Both the position numbers and the translations under genes were made by a program. A stretch of DNA of 64,000 nt from Paenibacillus qinlingensis. GTDB taxonomy: Bacteria > Bacillota > Bacilli > Paenibacillales > NBRC-103111. Shown here in pieces: positions 8,201 through 17,636 of the stretch. A model generated the notes under the pieces. It ran no database searches, was not told the DNA's origin, and saw only the letters and a list, made by a program, of their open reading frames with translations. The stretch spans positions 310,001 through 374,000 of the forward strand of contig NZ_JABMKY010000002.1 in NCBI RefSeq assembly GCF_013204845.1, written 5' to 3'. Within the stretch, counting starts at the first letter, position 1. Each line of letters starts with the position of its first letter.

Positions 8201-11200
8201 TTACACGATAAGTAAATTAAACTTGTTTTCCCCATACGAAACGGTTTCCATATTAGATTCCGCAGCATATCGAACACTGTTTAGTAATACATGTTCTTGT
8301 AAGACATGGTCAAACCGTACTAAAGCAGTTTGTACTTGTGCGTCTACATCTAGTACAAGATCGACGCGTTTTTCGATCGGGAGCCCTATTTTTTTACGAT
8401 AATCTTGAATAGCTCGAATGACCTCTCTAACTAACCCTTCCTGTTCTAACTCTTCCGTCATGGCTGTGTTTAAGGCAACCGTCATTTGGTAATGAGATGC
8501 CGAGGCGTAGCCTTCATTCGCTTGTTTCTCAATAAGAAGATCCTCGAGCAGAATGTGCAGGATTTCACCATCGATCTCCATCTCCAAGAAACCATTGTCT
8601 ATCACCGCTTTAGCATCTAGTGGAGTTAACTGCTTCAAATGAGTTTGCACGGGTCCAACTAATTTCCCGAATTTCTTTCCAGCAGTTTTCAAGTTTAACT
8701 TGAACGTGAAACGAACGAAACTGGCATCACTTGATACGATTTGGATCGATTTAACATTGATTTCATCTTGGATAATATCTTCGAATCCTCCGATGGTAGA
8801 TGCACCGTCAAACGAAACGAATAGCTCCGACAGTGGCATCCGGGTCTTGATCCCCGTCTCATTTCGAATATTGCGAGCCAATTCCACGATTTGCCTCACA
8901 GTTTCCATCGATTTCTCCAATGTTGCATCAAATAACGTCTCATCCATTTTTGGATAATCGGTCAGATGTACACTTCCCTTGCCTCCTAAGTTCGCATATA
9001 GATCATCTGCAATTAGCGGTGTATAAGGAGCGATCAGTTGTGCGAGTGTTAGCAAGACTTGACGTAATATTTGATAGGCTGCAATTTTATCTTCGGTCCA
9101 TACGCTTCCCCAGAAACGATCTCGCGAGCGTCTGATATACCAATTGCTAAGTTCATCTACGAAAGTTTCGATTTGCTTCGCGGGATTCAAGAAATCGTTG
9201 ACTTCTAGTCCTTTTACTACATTCTGCAAGGTACTGCTTAATCTTGATAAAATCCAGCGATCTAACACATTCACGGAAGTTATTTGCGGATAGTCCTCGG
9301 GTTCATACTGATCAATTTGTGCATACAACGCATAGAAGGCATGTGTGTTGTTGATCGTATCAATCACTTTGGATTTCGCCTCTGCGACTATCTGCTTGGA
9401 GAATTTCTTGCTGCTCCAAGGTGCACTATCCGATAACAACGCCCAACGGAATGCATCTGTGCCAAACTCATTAATGATTTCCCAAGGATCAATCCCATTG
9501 CCCTTGCTCTTGGACATCTTCTGACCTTTCTCATCCAGAACATGCCCCGTCGATAATACGGATTTATAAGGGATTTGCCCATTATAAAGGGTAGAAACCG
9601 CCAGCAAGCTGAAAAACCAGCCGCGCGTCTGATCAATCCCCTCGCAGATCATATCCGCGGGATACTGCTCTTGAAACAATTCCTTGTGTTCAAATGGCTG
9701 ATGATATTGGGCAAATGGCATGGAGCCGCTATCGAACCAAACGTCAATGACTTCCGAGGTTCTATGCATGGTACCGCCACAAGAGCAGCGCAGCTTCACA
9801 TGATCCACGTAAGGCTTATGCAGCTCAAGGCTTTCCTCGATCGGATGTATTGATTTATCACGAAGATCCTTATGGCTGTGTGGCGCATACTCTGCGTTGC
9901 AGTCTTCACAGATCCAAACATTGAGTGGTGTTCCCCAATAGCGATTCCTGCTGATATTCCAATCAACGAGATCTTCTAAAAATTTTCCAAATCGGCCTTC
10001 TCGCAGATGAGAAGGATACCATGTAATTTTACTATTGTTCGCGATCAACTGATCTTTGATAGCCGTTGTTTGAATGAACCAACTCTCCGTCGCGTAATAG
10101 AGAAGCGGCGATTTACAGCGCCAGCAAAATGGATAGCTATGCTCATAACGTTCCTTAGAGAACAACAAACCACGTTCAGATAAGTTTTTAACGATATCGA
10201 TATCGCAATCCTTCACAAAACGACCAGAAAAATCGGAAATTTGATTGGAGTAACGACCTCTAGCATCAACAACATTCACAAAATCCAATTCATGCTGGCG
10301 TGCTGTGCGATAATCGTCTTCCCCGTGAGCTGGCGCTATATGGACAATCCCCGTCCCGCTGGTGTCGCTAACATAGTCCGCGTCTACGACGATATGACCC
10401 TTTGTCATTTCTACATAATCAAATGGTGCCACATAGGAGGTTCCTACAAATTCAGAACCTTTATGCGTGGATAGGAGCTCATACTCCCCTTTTATGATTT
10501 TTTCAACAAGGTTGCTTGCAACAATGTAGACTTCGCCGTTCTGTTTGACTTTGACATAATCAACATTTTTATTTACAGCTAAAGCGACATTGGCAGGCAA
10601 TGTCCATGGGGTAGTCGTCCATGCAAGAAAATGTTCGTCTGCGTTCTTGCTTGTGAATTTCACAGTGGCACTCAAATCTTTCACATCTTCATAACCTTGT
10701 GCCACTTCGTGAGAGCTGAGCGTTGTTTGACAATCCGGGCAGTACGGGCTTACGCGATGGCCTTTGTATAAATGTCCTTTCGCATGAATCGTGGATAAAA
10801 TGTGCCAAACACTCTCGATATAATTATTGGTAAGTGTGACATAGGGGTTCTCCATATCCGTCCAGTAAGCGATCGCTTCGGTCATTTCACGCCACTGCTT
10901 CTCATATTCGAAAACGCTGCGCTTGCACGCCTCCACGAATTTGGCGACCCCATAAGATTCGATTTCTTGTTTACCAGAGATACCCAGCTTTTTCTCTACA
11001 CCAAGCTCAACAGGTAGCCCATGTGTATCCCAACCTGCTTTGCGTATGACACGAAAGCCTGACATCGTTTTGTAACGACCGATGAAATCTTTGATTACGC
11101 GTCCTAGGACGTGGCCGATATGAGGCTCACCGTTCGCTGTTGGAGGACCTTCATAAAATACAAAATTGGGTTGTCCCTCCCTGTTTTCAATCGATTTGCG

Positions 11201-11281
11201 AAATGTATCGTTGCGTTTCCACTGTTCAAGTACACGGAGTTCTCGCGTTCTTGCTTTCTCTTTCACATCCACTTTTCTCAT
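8201..11281 (-). CDS. ileS: Isoleucyl-tRNA synthetase, long IleS2-like form
   Basis: Class I synthetase that charges tRNA-Ile. The HIGH signature is PTANGEPHIGHVLGR, the KMSKS loop is KMSKSKGNG, and the editing and anticodon-binding domains follow. The length of about 1,026 aa, the C-terminus without the terminal zinc-finger of the 920-aa Bacillus subtilis type, and the overall style fit the eukaryote-like IleS2 class, which is known for low mupirocin sensitivity. I preferred the second ATG (11281), which has GAGAGG at 9-nt spacing; the first (11290) abuts that ribosome site. Expression should be controlled by the T-box upstream. Confidence 0.95.
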   Translation of the reverse strand: MRKVDVKEKARTRELRVLEQWKRNDTFRKSIENREGQPNFVFYEGPPTANGEPHIGHVLGRVIKDFIGRYKTMSGFRVIRKAGWDTHGLPVELGVEKKLGISGKQEIESYGVAKFVEACKRSVFEYEKQWREMTEAIAYWTDMENPYVTLTNNYIESVWHILSTIHAKGHLYKGHRVSPYCPDCQTTLSSHEVAQGYEDVKDLSATVKFTSKNADEHFLAWTTTPWTLPANVALAVNKNVDYVKVKQNGEVYIVASNLVEKIIKGEYELLSTHKGSEFVGTSYVAPFDYVEMTKGHIVVDADYVSDTSGTGIVHIAPAHGEDDYRTARQHELDFVNVVDARGRYSNQISDFSGRFVKDCDIDIVKNLSERGLLFSKERYEHSYPFCWRCKSPLLYYATESWFIQTTAIKDQLIANNSKITWYPSHLREGRFGKFLEDLVDWNISRNRYWGTPLNVWICEDCNAEYAPHSHKDLRDKSIHPIEESLELHKPYVDHVKLRCSCGGTMHRTSEVIDVWFDSGSMPFAQYHQPFEHKELFQEQYPADMICEGIDQTRGWFFSLLAVSTLYNGQIPYKSVLSTGHVLDEKGQKMSKSKGNGIDPWEIINEFGTDAFRWALLSDSAPWSSKKFSKQIVAEAKSKVIDTINNTHAFYALYAQIDQYEPEDYPQITSVNVLDRWILSRLSSTLQNVVKGLEVNDFLNPAKQIETFVDELSNWYIRRSRDRFWGSVWTEDKIAAYQILRQVLLTLAQLIAPYTPLIADDLYANLGGKGSVHLTDYPKMDETLFDATLEKSMETVRQIVELARNIRNETGIKTRMPLSELFVSFDGASTIGGFEDIIQDEINVKSIQIVSSDASFVRFTFKLNLKTAGKKFGKLVGPVQTHLKQLTPLDAKAVIDNGFLEMEIDGEILHILLEDLLIEKQANEGYASASHYQMTVALNTAMTEELEQEGLVREVIRAIQDYRKKIGLPIEKRVDLVLDVDAQVQTALVRFDHVLQEHVLLNSVRYAAESNMETVSYGENKFNLLIV

Positions 11282-11344
11282 CTGTCCCATCCTCTCATTT
11301 CATCCCACTTAACGTTCGCTTCTTGACGAAAAGGTTCATTGAAA

Positions 11345-11625
11345 AACACAAAAAATCCCGTCCCATAAGGGACGAGATTTCATCTCGCGATACCACCCTA
11401 GTTCCGTAGTGATTATGACTACCATAATCCTACGACACCTCTAACTACGTACCATCATACGCATCCTTAGTAACGGCTGGAACCCGGGTCAGCTTACTTA
11501 CCTACTTCAGCTTTCCTTCTCGGAGAGGATTTTCTACGAAGTCTTGAACATTGGCTCTCAGCATGTGCCAACTCTCTGTGGATCAAGGGCTCCTTATACT
11601 CTTTCTCGTCAATGAATTTATTCGA
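11345..11625 (-). promoter_or_regulatory. T-box leader of ileS
   Basis: On the minus strand the conserved T-box/antiterminator segment reads AGGGTGGTATCGCG (11386-11399). It is followed by a terminator stem (GGGACGAGATTT pairing with AAATCCCGTCCC, about 11352-11381) and a run of T. Upstream lies a stem I-like AGAGAGTTGGC region and a candidate AUC specifier at 11528-11530 in GAAAATCCTCTCC, consistent with isoleucine. Uncharged tRNA-Ile would favour antitermination and ileS expression. It fills the 394-bp gap between ileS and the GH130 gene. The exact 5' end is approximate. Confidence 0.92.
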
Positions 11626-11641
11626 ACATTCAGTTAACTCA

Positions 11642-11669
11642 TTCTTACATCTTCATCCCCAAATGTCAA
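11642..11669 (-). promoter_or_regulatory. Promoter for the ileS T-box transcript
   Basis: TTGACA (-35, 11664-11669) and TAAGAA (-10, 11642-11647) on the minus strand with 16-bp spacing, just downstream of the GH130 stop codon. The start site would fall near 11635, at the 5' end of the T-box. Confidence 0.6.
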
Positions 11670-11675
11670 CAGGCA

Positions 11676-12677
11676 CTATTTATTTCCTTCCAGACATAAC
11701 TTCACCAAATCATCCACGTGTGCAGTTGCCAAACATTCGACGGTATCCGCTGCCCCATAGTAAATTTTCACTTCACCATCATCTTCTAAAATCATTCCAC
11801 CTGGGAAAATAACATCATTTCGGAAGCCCCCATCTGTTTCATAACTAACTTCAGGTGCTAATAATGGCTCCTTATACAGTCCGATAACCTTCTTCGGATT
11901 ATCCAAATCAAGCAGCATAATACCCGCTGTATAACGCTTTTTCCACGTCGGCTCCCAACCGTTTTTACCACGGTTTGGGTCAATATCAACGGCATGAATC
12001 GTCGTTAACCATCCCTTGGACGTACGAATTGGCGGTGCAGCAGGACCAATTTTGTCATTCGCATACGGTACATGTTCCACACCTAGGACGAGATCTGTAT
12101 CTCCCCAGTATTTGAGATCAGGTGATTGCGAAAGCCAAATATCAAATTGATCTTTCCCGCGGCTGTAAACCGGGAAAGGACGTTCCAAACGCACATAATT
12201 GCCATTAATTTTCTCAGGAAACAGCACCATATTCCGGTTGTCTGGAGCTGACATGGATAAAATTTCAAATTTATCAAAGTCATCCGTTACTGCAATCCCA
12301 CCTCGAACACCGTGGCGAGTATCAACAGCGAAACACATGTAAACACGTCCGTCCATCACCGTTAACCGAGGGTCATATACGCGCGTAATCTCCTCGTCAT
12401 ACAGCTTCCAACATGGTTTCGACTGTACATCCCAATGAATGCCGTCTTTGCTGTAAGCAATGCCTAGATCTGTTGTATGCGAAGGTTCTATCGTTTGATC
12501 TTTGATAGAACCATGATCATTCCGGAATACCATGATATATTGACCTTGGAACTTGGTAACTCCTGCATTGAATGTAAGCGCTGTAGGATAGGGCACGGAA
12601 TCTGCCGTGAGGATCGGGTTAGCAGGATGTCTTGTTATCACTGAGCTTGATGTTAATGAACCAATGGTTAATGTCAT
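11676..12677 (-). CDS. GH130 family glycosidase / mannoside phosphorylase
   Basis: 333 aa five-bladed propeller protein. GH130 marks include ITRHPANPILTADSVPYP at the N-terminus, VYDPRLTVMDGRVYMCFAVD, LERPFPVY, KIGPAAPPIRTSKGWL and GGFRNDVIFPGGMI followed by KIYYGAADTVECLAT near the end. The family mostly phosphorolyses beta-1,4- or beta-1,2-mannosides; substrate not predictable here. ATG 12677 has AGGAGG at 7-nt spacing, so the upstream start is not used. Divergent from an AraC regulator that probably controls it. Confidence 0.9.
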   Translation of the reverse strand: MTLTIGSLTSSSVITRHPANPILTADSVPYPTALTFNAGVTKFQGQYIMVFRNDHGSIKDQTIEPSHTTDLGIAYSKDGIHWDVQSKPCWKLYDEEITRVYDPRLTVMDGRVYMCFAVDTRHGVRGGIAVTDDFDKFEILSMSAPDNRNMVLFPEKINGNYVRLERPFPVYSRGKDQFDIWLSQSPDLKYWGDTDLVLGVEHVPYANDKIGPAAPPIRTSKGWLTTIHAVDIDPNRGKNGWEPTWKKRYTAGIMLLDLDNPKKVIGLYKEPLLAPEVSYETDGGFRNDVIFPGGMILEDDGEVKIYYGAADTVECLATAHVDDLVKLCLEGNK

Positions 12678-12785
12678 GAGAGTTCCTCCTTCAATCTTAT
12701 CTATCAATAGGTTACAATAGGTGTGCTTACTATACCTATCAATCCTTGAACAAACCTCTCATTTCTTGAATAGGCTGTGATTCTC

Positions 12786-13643
12786 ATGACGTTTCCCATC
12801 AATAAGCAATTATCGGACTATCCCAATATCGGGGCATTCCCCTTTCATTTATCCATTAATCGAGTTGACCAGCACTTCCCCAGCCATCGTCATGATTTCT
12901 TAGAATTCTCTTTGGTTGTTGAGGGTTACGGGTATGAAACCGTAAATGGTCAAATTCATCCCATGCAACCTGGAACTTTTACCCTATTGCTTCCGTATCA
13001 AGTGCATGAAATTACTGCGAATCCTGGCAGTCCGCTCATTCTCTTCAACTGTATGTTTGGTTTAGAGCTGCTTGGGGATCCAGCGGAGCGCATGCTCCTC
13101 TCGGATAACAATCCGTTCTTGACTCACTATGACTTGCGTACTGAACAAAGTGAGCTCGTAAGGCAGAAACTGCAAGGTATGCTTCGTGAATATGAGCAAG
13201 CCGCTGATATCTGGCAGCCCCTTCTCTTGAAAGGTGAACTTCAACGCATACTTGCGTTCCTTCACAGACTTCACCCCAGCAACGCAGTCGTACATCCAAA
13301 TGTGACCGAATTAGCTTCCAAAACCGCCTTACCTTGGGCAATTCTACGCTACATTCATACGCACTATCGCGACCCGCTCACGTTGGAGCTTATCGGTGCT
13401 CATTTCCACTGTCACCCTTCGAGGGTGACACAGATTTTATCGCAGCATCTTGGCGTAACTTTCGTAACCCTGCTTCAGGAAACACGGATTCGACACGCCT
13501 GTAGCTTGCTAGCTACAACGGAGATGAAGGTAACAGATATCGCGTTTGAAGTCGGTTACGAATCATTCGCCAGCTTTAGTCGTAATTTCCTAAAGCTTGT
13601 GGAGCTTTCACCGACCATGTATCGAGCCTCCATGAGGGTATAA
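12786..13643 (+). CDS. AraC family transcriptional regulator with cupin sensor domain
   Basis: Complete AraC protein. The N-terminal sugar-sensing cupin shows HRHDFLEFSLVVEGYGYETV and PGTFTLLLPYQVHEI. The C-terminal double helix-turn-helix shows YRDPLTLELIGAHFHCHPSR and VTDIAFEVGYESFASFSRNF with ELSPTMYRAS. Start is uncertain: GTG 12777 or ATG 12786, both with weak ribosome sites. It is transcribed away from the GH130 gene across about 100 bp, the usual arrangement of a substrate-responsive activator and its target. Confidence 0.92.
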   Translation: MTFPINKQLSDYPNIGAFPFHLSINRVDQHFPSHRHDFLEFSLVVEGYGYETVNGQIHPMQPGTFTLLLPYQVHEITANPGSPLILFNCMFGLELLGDPAERMLLSDNNPFLTHYDLRTEQSELVRQKLQGMLREYEQAADIWQPLLLKGELQRILAFLHRLHPSNAVVHPNVTELASKTALPWAILRYIHTHYRDPLTLELIGAHFHCHPSRVTQILSQHLGVTFVTLLQETRIRHACSLLATTEMKVTDIAFEVGYESFASFSRNFLKLVELSPTMYRASMRV

Positions 13644-13664
13644 ATGAAGTGAAACAGGTATAGT

Positions 13665-13702
13665 AATAACCGACTGAGCTGGTGCTCGGTCGGTTATTTT
13701 TT
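13665..13702 (+). terminator. Terminator of the AraC regulator
   Basis: Fifteen-base-pair stem (AATAACCGACTGAGC / GCTCGGTCGGTTATT, one T-G pair), TGGT loop and a six-T tail, 22 nt after the stop. Confidence 0.92.
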
Positions 13703-13763
13703 GCAAGCCAGTGGTGAAAGTTTTGGAATTCTCCTATGTGACGTGATGTAGATCTGATGAATA

Positions 13764-13949
13764 GATGGATTATATACAGTTAAATAGTGGGATTTTCTGA
13801 ACAAACGCAGAATAAATGGAAAACCTGTAGTTAATTTTGGCCATATAAGTCAATCTGAACAAAAACGATAGTTATACCTACATATTTTACAGTTAATTCA
13901 ACTTTTCAAAGAAATCCATCGGAATTAGCTGTATATTTTCCAGTTAAAA
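13764..13949. repeat. Four-unit palindromic intergenic repeat array, family A, locus 1
   Basis: The 411-bp gap 13644-14054 holds the AraC terminator and four degenerate units: 13764-13785, 13811-13838, 13871-13899 and 13922-13949. The reading orientation varies. Consensus is about TTAACTGGAAAATATACAGCTAA, with imperfect inverted ends TTARCTG / CAGYTAA. Unit starts are 47, 60 and 51 bp apart. The same motif recurs at 40913-41100. No coding frame was found in this gap. Confidence 0.75.
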
Positions 13950-14054
13950 CAGATGCGTGAACTGGTGACCCTTCACAACCATGCACAACCAACGCATCCG
14001 ATCAGCAAGTTCTCGCTACCGCTTTCAGAACGTTCATACCCAGCACCACTTGCA

Positions 14055-15266
14055 CTACTTCTGCCCCTGTTTCACTCGCTCGGCAAGCACGGCTAGGTCT
14101 TGCCCTTTCAAAGCGCCTTCAATCAACTCAGGCAACTTATCTGGCGAACAACCAAAACATGGAATGCCCTGCTGCGCAAGCTTTTTCGCAACAACATCGT
14201 CGTATGAAGGAACACCTTGGTCGGTTAAAGCAAGTAAACAAATGGTTTTCACACCCGATTGGTGCATGTCGATCAATCGTTGTATCATTTCTGTTCGGTT
14301 GCCACCTTCGTAGAGATCCGAGACCAAAATAAACAACGTTTTCTTCGGCTCTGCGATAAAAGAAGAGCAATATGCCAGGGATTTGTTAATATCCGTCCCT
14401 CCGCCTAGCTGAATCCCAAACAACATATCAACCGGATCCGTTGCACATTGTTCGCTTAAATCAACAACCTCCGTGTCAAAAGCTACCACACGTGTATCCA
14501 ACGCAGGCATACTGGCAAAGATCGAGCCGATTATAGAGGCATAAATGACGGATCCCGCCATGGAACCGCTCTGGTCGATATCAAGAATGACGGTCCACTC
14601 CTTACTGCGCCTTGCGCGATCGAAGAAATAAACCTTATCTGGCAACAAGAGTCCTCTCTCTTGATTGTAGTTCTTCAAATTCTTACGGATGGTTGTGTTC
14701 CAGTCCAAACCTGATGCAGACGGCAGTGGTGAATGCTGCCTGCGGTTAAGGGCACCAGTAACTGCTCTTCGTAAATCCTGCGATAGTCGCTTCACGATTT
14801 CATCGACAACGGCTTTTACGAGCTGCCTCGCGGTTTCTTTCGTTTTCTCTGGTATTTTCCCTTTGAGCGCCATTAATGTCGCTACCATCTGAATGTCTGG
14901 CTTAACTTGAGAAAGCAGTTCCGGCTCAAAGAGCAGCTGCTTCAAGCCCTTGCGTTCGATGGCATCATTCTGGATGACTGAAACGACATCTGGCGGGAAA
15001 AATGTGCGGATATCCCCAAGCCACTTGGCCAGCTTGGGTGACGATGGCCCAAGTCCGGCTGCTTTGCGTGAATTGCCAGTCGGAATCGCATCCTCTGCGA
15101 TGGTGCCGCCCGTGTCATCATAAATGGCGGCAAGTGCCTCATCCATAAGACGAGACTCTTCGTCGAGCATAGCTTCTCCTACACCGAACGACTGCAACTT
15201 CTCCTCGGAAGCTGCGCCTAAGATCAACCGCCAACGTTTCATTTGCTCTTGATTGAACATTGTCAT
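14055..15266 (-). CDS. VWA-domain protein of the MoxR/SWIM/DUF5682 operon
   Basis: 403 aa. An alpha-helical N-terminal half (about 1-200) is followed by a von Willebrand A domain. The MIDAS metal site is complete: ILDIDQSGSMAGS (Asp231, Ser233, Ser235), GGGTDINKS (Thr291) and LVSDLYEGG. The layout resembles CoxE/YehP-type VWA proteins that partner with MoxR ATPases. Last gene of the five-gene operon, starting 3 nt after the DUF5682 stop. Probably cytoplasmic, as no signal peptide is seen. Exact role unknown. Confidence 0.9.
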   Translation of the reverse strand: MTMFNQEQMKRWRLILGAASEEKLQSFGVGEAMLDEESRLMDEALAAIYDDTGGTIAEDAIPTGNSRKAAGLGPSSPKLAKWLGDIRTFFPPDVVSVIQNDAIERKGLKQLLFEPELLSQVKPDIQMVATLMALKGKIPEKTKETARQLVKAVVDEIVKRLSQDLRRAVTGALNRRQHSPLPSASGLDWNTTIRKNLKNYNQERGLLLPDKVYFFDRARRSKEWTVILDIDQSGSMAGSVIYASIIGSIFASMPALDTRVVAFDTEVVDLSEQCATDPVDMLFGIQLGGGTDINKSLAYCSSFIAEPKKTLFILVSDLYEGGNRTEMIQRLIDMHQSGVKTICLLALTDQGVPSYDDVVAKKLAQQGIPCFGCSPDKLPELIEGALKGQDLAVLAERVKQGQK

Positions 15267-15269
15267 AGG

Positions 15270-17636
15270 CTACAAATCCCAAAAATCAAATTCATTGAGC
15301 TCATCCAGCTTCTCCTTCTCTTCCTCACTTAAAGGTTGCTGTAAAGCAGCACCAGCTGTATCTGCACCTACACCCCAAATATCACCCATCATTTCTGCTA
15401 CTGCTGCTTTCTCCCTCGGATCAAATGAGCTGAAAGCACGGCGAAGAAAGACAAGCGAGCGATGGAAGGCGTCCTTCTCCAGGGATCCGATATACGCATC
15501 GAGTTGTTGCCACAGCGTTACCCTCGATAACAGGGCATAGCGGTTACGCATGGACATCCCTTCGAACCAACCTGCACCTAAATCGACAGGAATCCCAGGT
15601 GACAGACGGCGAGAAACCTCCCGTTCGACCTTCTCATCGGTTATTTCATTACGCTCAAGCAGAATGGCGAAGGCGAAACCTGATAACTTGGCATTCCGAT
15701 CATCACGTGAAGCCAAATCCTGCAGTTTGTTGAACCATAACCCGTCATCGACTTGGCTATAATGTTCTTGGGCAACGGTATGGAGCGATTGAATCCCCCG
15801 CACCATGCCCCCAGCCGCATCATCATTGCAGCCAGAAGCATCGACAAGCAACAGCGTTCCCCGAAGAAATAGCTGCTGGAGCAATGGAACGAGCGTTTCT
15901 GTATCAATGCGACGAATGGATCCGTATCGGATCAGAACGGATAATTCATACGCTGCGCCAGCGATCTGTTCAAAGTTGCCAGCGTCAACGGCAAGACCTT
16001 GCAGTGTGGTTATAGCTTGATCCATAAGTTCCGTTAAATTACAATCGCAGGTGATACGAATCAGGTGTGAAGCGTCCGCGATGTCAGCACAAGCCTCAAG
16101 CTTCTCCTTCAGCACGAAAGCTGCTGCCAGCTCGATGGTCTCCCCTTTCAAAGTGGACTCCACCGCCTGAATTTCGCTCTCTGGTGTCCAACGGAGCACC
16201 CAATTCTCTGCCCAGGAGGCGGAAGTTTGGTGGACTCGTTCCTTCCTAGCAAACTGAATTCCGAGCACTTCCAATCGCTGTAAAAGAACAGAACGCTTTA
16301 AGTCCAAATACGCGGCTTCCTCGGACTTCACTCTTCGGTTTTCTCGCAAATCCAGCTCTAGCGTCGTGGCCACCGCTGTTTTATACTTGTCAAGCTTAAG
16401 TCGCTTAAGCTCTCTATTCAAATCATCTTGAATTGGCGTTTGGCTAACGCCTTCGGGCAAACGACCAATGGCTGTGCCGATATCCGTTCTAGCCAATGCC
16501 TCGGCAATCGTCGAAAGTTCGCCAAAACCAAGGCATACCATCGCCGCGTCACGTAAGTCTCTCCAGGTCGGTAAGTTTCCGTCGTGCATGGAGGCAAGCG
16601 CCTCCGCAAGCCTAACAGCTTCGATCAGCGAAGCTGTCGACCGATACGTGCCATGCGCTCTTAGATATGCCGCTACTTGTGAGAAATAGAGTGCAGGTAG
16701 CCTCTGAAGATCACCGCTTTGCAGACACTGCCAAAACAACTCGTAATACGCAGGAGCCTGATTCCCAGCGCCATAACCGGAATGGGAAGAAAGCTTATAG
16801 TACGAGTAAGGCATCAGTGTCAGCTTCGTTGTTGTTTTCGGCAACTTCTTCAGCTCTTCATCTGTCATAGCTGAGGCTTGCAAATTCATTGCTGAAGCGT
16901 GATGTGCACCAGTAACGACAACAATTTTGTCAGGAGCATGACCGTCAGCAATGGCATCTTGAATTTTACGCCTCATATACGATTCTCGGATTTCATTATA
17001 GGCGGCTTCCTGAGGGGCAAGCTGCATCTCCTGACATGAAGTTAGCTCACGCATTTGTAAAGAAAACTGACCAATACTTTGCCGATAAGCATCTTGATTC
17101 AAATTATGTTCAAAATGCCGCTCCCAATAAGCCTCATAGTCCGGCTCTTCGGACAGCTCGGCAATCCGTTGGTAAAGCGTGCTTTGTTCCTCAGCATACG
17201 TGGAAAAGTCTTTAGCTACTTGCGCTTGAGGATCGATGGCATTTCGCTTAAGCTGCCGCTGTTCATATAGCGCTAGAGCATGCACAGATGGCAAATCAAT
17301 AAATGCAGCTTGCGCCTGGTTATGGCTAGCCCATACAAAAGCCTGATATTCTGGCGAATAATTGGCATACGGATAGAGGAGTGTCCTTACCGGCAGTTCA
17401 TCCGTGTAAGCTAAAATAGCTATCGGCGGCACAACACCAAGCGATGTCATCTCCCGAATCAAATGACTTGCATCGCTGGGACCTTCAATGAGTACAATCG
17501 TAGGCTGTATCTCTTCTAAAAAAGCTAGAAGATGATGCGCCCCTGCAGGTGATAAATGCCGTATACCAAATACATGAAACCCCGGACTTGTGTCTACTTG
17601 TTCATCTCCGAACACGCGAAGTACAGATTTCTCCAT
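15270..17636 (-). CDS. DUF5682 family protein (788 aa)
   Basis: Large protein of unknown function. The N-terminal part carries FHVFGIRHLSPAGAHHLL, then PTIVLIEGPSDA and PPIAILAYTDELPV, and a later VVVTGAHHASAM; together these look like an EreA/TraB-like metal-binding or hydrolase-like domain, as in DUF5682 proteins. The C-terminal half is helical. It overlaps the MoxR gene by 43 nt, indicating translational coupling. The E. coli yeh locus, as I recall it, has the same partner set. The ribosome site is a modest GGGGA. Confidence 0.85.
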   Translation of the reverse strand: MEKSVLRVFGDEQVDTSPGFHVFGIRHLSPAGAHHLLAFLEEIQPTIVLIEGPSDASHLIREMTSLGVVPPIAILAYTDELPVRTLLYPYANYSPEYQAFVWASHNQAQAAFIDLPSVHALALYEQRQLKRNAIDPQAQVAKDFSTYAEEQSTLYQRIAELSEEPDYEAYWERHFEHNLNQDAYRQSIGQFSLQMRELTSCQEMQLAPQEAAYNEIRESYMRRKIQDAIADGHAPDKIVVVTGAHHASAMNLQASAMTDEELKKLPKTTTKLTLMPYSYYKLSSHSGYGAGNQAPAYYELFWQCLQSGDLQRLPALYFSQVAAYLRAHGTYRSTASLIEAVRLAEALASMHDGNLPTWRDLRDAAMVCLGFGELSTIAEALARTDIGTAIGRLPEGVSQTPIQDDLNRELKRLKLDKYKTAVATTLELDLRENRRVKSEEAAYLDLKRSVLLQRLEVLGIQFARKERVHQTSASWAENWVLRWTPESEIQAVESTLKGETIELAAAFVLKEKLEACADIADASHLIRITCDCNLTELMDQAITTLQGLAVDAGNFEQIAGAAYELSVLIRYGSIRRIDTETLVPLLQQLFLRGTLLLVDASGCNDDAAGGMVRGIQSLHTVAQEHYSQVDDGLWFNKLQDLASRDDRNAKLSGFAFAILLERNEITDEKVEREVSRRLSPGIPVDLGAGWFEGMSMRNRYALLSRVTLWQQLDAYIGSLEKDAFHRSLVFLRRAFSSFDPREKAAVAEMMGDIWGVGADTAGAALQQPLSEEEKEKLDELNEFDFWDL

